Positions 62,802 to 64,000 of a stretch of 64,000 bases of DNA are shown here, one piece after another (position 1 is the first letter of the stretch; every line of letters starts with the position of its first letter). The notes under the pieces were generated by a model that had not been told where the DNA came from, did no database searches, and worked only from the letters and a program-made list of their open reading frames with translations. The stretch is from JAGQKC01 sp965223675 (GTDB lineage Bacteria; Nitrospirota; Nitrospiria; Nitrospirales; UBA8639): positions 1,984,001-2,048,000 of the forward strand of contig OZ245013.1 of assembly GCA_965223675.1 (NCBI GenBank), given 5' to 3'. A program made the position numbers and the translations under genes.

Positions 62802-63524
62802 TTAGACTGTTTGTAGTGACCGATCAGGCATAAATTCCATGAGAACAGGCCATAAATCCCGAATAAAGGCTATGCCATGCTCGTAAGCCGCTTCTGGAGT
62901 CGTTGTCACAGGCACTGAGACTCGAACTAATGAACCGTCTGTTCGATTTCTGGTAATCGCATCCCAGATCATATATCCTTTGGCCCAATATTCACTGGCA
63001 ATGACACGGCCACGATCTTGGTACCAATAAAGGATAACTTGCCGCTCGAGTCCTTTTTCTATTAGCACACGGTTAATCACAAGGCTGAGACCATCCGCCA
63101 TCGGCACGGTGACATAGTCTGACTCAACAAACTGCCATCCAGCTCCAGGCAAACAGTTTTTAGGTGAATGATAGGTACTTCCTGTTCGTTGACTTTCGTA
63201 GTAGCCGACATATAACCATACTGGATCTACATGCGCGTCTGCACTAGAGACGGACATTTCCTGTTGACTCACGGTACTCACTCTCACACCCTCCGCTTTA
63301 TCAGTAGGCCAATACACACGCATCATATAGTCGGTCAACTTAAGGATTTTCAGGATCTTGTCCTCTAAGCCTAGTTCTTTTCCTTGCCAACGTTCCGCTA
63401 CGGTTAAGGGAAATTCTTCAAATGCCTTTTTACTTTGAATTGACTCTCCATAGGAAAGTGACTCAATCAGCATCCAAGTACTGGCTAACATGATTATCGC
63501 AACACTATAGGGCCAAATTTTCAT
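62802..63524 (-). CDS. epsI: EpsI family exosortase-associated protein
   Basis: A 240-residue EpsI-type protein with an N-terminal membrane helix (about residues 6-24) and an extracytoplasmic domain holding the family signature HSPKNCLPGAGW. EpsI proteins occur with exosortases and are sometimes fused to them; the exact task in sorting or polysaccharide export is not settled. It lies 6 bases after the exosortase gene and is followed by prsK. Confidence 0.9.
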   Translation of the reverse strand: MKIWPYSVAIIMLASTWMLIESLSYGESIQSKKAFEEFPLTVAERWQGKELGLEDKILKILKLTDYMMRVYWPTDKAEGVRVSTVSQQEMSVSSADAHVDPVWLYVGYYESQRTGSTYHSPKNCLPGAGWQFVESDYVTVPMADGLSLVINRVLIEKGLERQVILYWYQDRGRVIASEYWAKGYMIWDAITRNRTDGSLVRVSVPVTTTPEAAYEHGIAFIRDLWPVLMEFMPDRSLQTV

Positions 63525-63530
63525 GTTGAT

Positions 63531-64000
63531 TCACTTCGTGAGATTTATGTGAGGATTTTGTCCTTTTTGATTCTGTCCTCGCCCAACCCAAGATAATACG
63601 GTGCCACAAGCTAAAAGCATAACAAACGCAGCAATAAACACAATCCATCCTTCAAAAGTATGATAAAAGCCTTCAGCAGCTTCAACTCCATAATAGTGAG
63701 CGAGTACACCTGTTCCACTGACTCGAACAGCATTTGCAAGTATGGCAATGGGTATTGAAAGAAGTACTAAGGCCCATCTCTTCCAGAGAAGAGTTTGTGA
63801 AAAATAACCATAAACGGTCCCTAATGCTAACAAAGACAGTAGCGAACGAAGACCGCTGCAGGCTTCAGCAACTTCTAACGTCGTACCAGCCAAAGCGATG
63901 AGATTTCCTTCTCTCAGGACTGGAATTCCAAGAGAAAACAGACAAAATGTTGCAGTTTTTGCAGCAAACAACTGCAAGGGAAACGCAATGGTGTTCACAA
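63531..64000 (-). CDS. xrtA: Exosortase (XrtA-type), 5' end beyond the window
   Basis: The 3' part of an integral membrane exosortase; the N-terminal helices lie beyond the right edge, as the frame is open there. The visible catalytic residues are Cys in EVAEACSGLRSLLSL, Arg in ANAVRVSGTG and His in EGFYHTFEGW. It cleaves PEP-CTERM tails, as in the spondin-type protein at 12107-12964. The four-gene set with EpsI, PrsK and PrsR identifies the EpsH/XrtA branch. Confidence 0.88.
   Translation of the reverse strand, partial: VNTIAFPLQLFAAKTATFCLFSLGIPVLREGNLIALAGTTLEVAEACSGLRSLLSLLALGTVYGYFSQTLLWKRWALVLLSIPIAILANAVRVSGTGVLAHYYGVEAAEGFYHTFEGWIVFIAAFVMLLACGTVLSWVGRGQNQKGQNPHINLTK

Noticed and set aside
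1..64000. tRNA, rRNA genes and CRISPR arrays
   Set aside because: No tRNA-like T-loop signature, no rRNA block and no regularly spaced direct repeats were seen by eye; a covariance-model scan would be decisive.

Overview
The window looks like a chromosomal segment of a Nitrospira-like bacterium (phylum Nitrospirota); this placement is an inference from gene content. It carries an exosortase/PEP-CTERM sorting locus (exosortase, EpsI, PrsK, PrsR) with one PEP-CTERM protein elsewhere in the window. It also has hopanoid genes hpnD-hpnE, a two-subunit glycyl-tRNA synthetase next to pyruvate phosphate dikinase, and the order uppS-cdsA-dxr-rseP-proS. No rRNA, tRNA or CRISPR array was seen.

Layout. 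1-10.8 kb holds small stress-type genes: a SnoaL-like protein with an MDR oxidoreductase, a hypothetical protein, a 53-residue small ORF, a PHP-like hydrolase, a fatty-acid desaturase, an RRM RNA-binding protein, a GHKL ATPase, and a TetR-thioredoxin-oxidoreductase cluster with two matching operator-like palindromes. 11-17.7 kb has a DapF-like protein lacking both catalytic cysteines, a spondin-type PEP-CTERM protein beside an OmpR-like regulator and an 11-bp-phased direct repeat, then Kbp (BON-LysM), DUF937, an M48 protease and a secreted esterase.

17.7-24.2 kb is an accessory island: a DUF2971 protein, a broken NACHT-FGE gene whose 3' end looks like a diversity-generating-retroelement variable region, a complete IS3-family element with 3-bp target duplications, and a VapBC-type toxin-antitoxin pair with a perfect palindromic operator.

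24.3-64 kb is mostly housekeeping: glycosyltransferase, ribD, ppdK, glyS, glyQ; a lipoprotein and a cupredoxin; a FolB-methyltransferase fusion with an Rnm-type PHP phosphatase; YjbQ; hpnD-hpnE (with a 17-G tract just upstream of hpnD); a family-4 uracil-DNA glycosylase; PlsC; TldD/PmbA; uppS-cdsA-dxr-rseP-proS; two bifunctional-nuclease paralogues; rplM-rpsI; argC-argJ. The window closes with prsR-prsK-epsI and the 3' part of the exosortase gene, running off the right edge.

The strongest candidates for something unusual are the decayed NACHT-FGE variable protein, the poly-G tract before hpnD, the Ser/Ser DapF homologue, the regulator/direct-repeat/PEP-CTERM module, the TetR-thioredoxin operator pair, and the FolB-methyltransferase fusion. 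No complete new system can be claimed from sequence alone.
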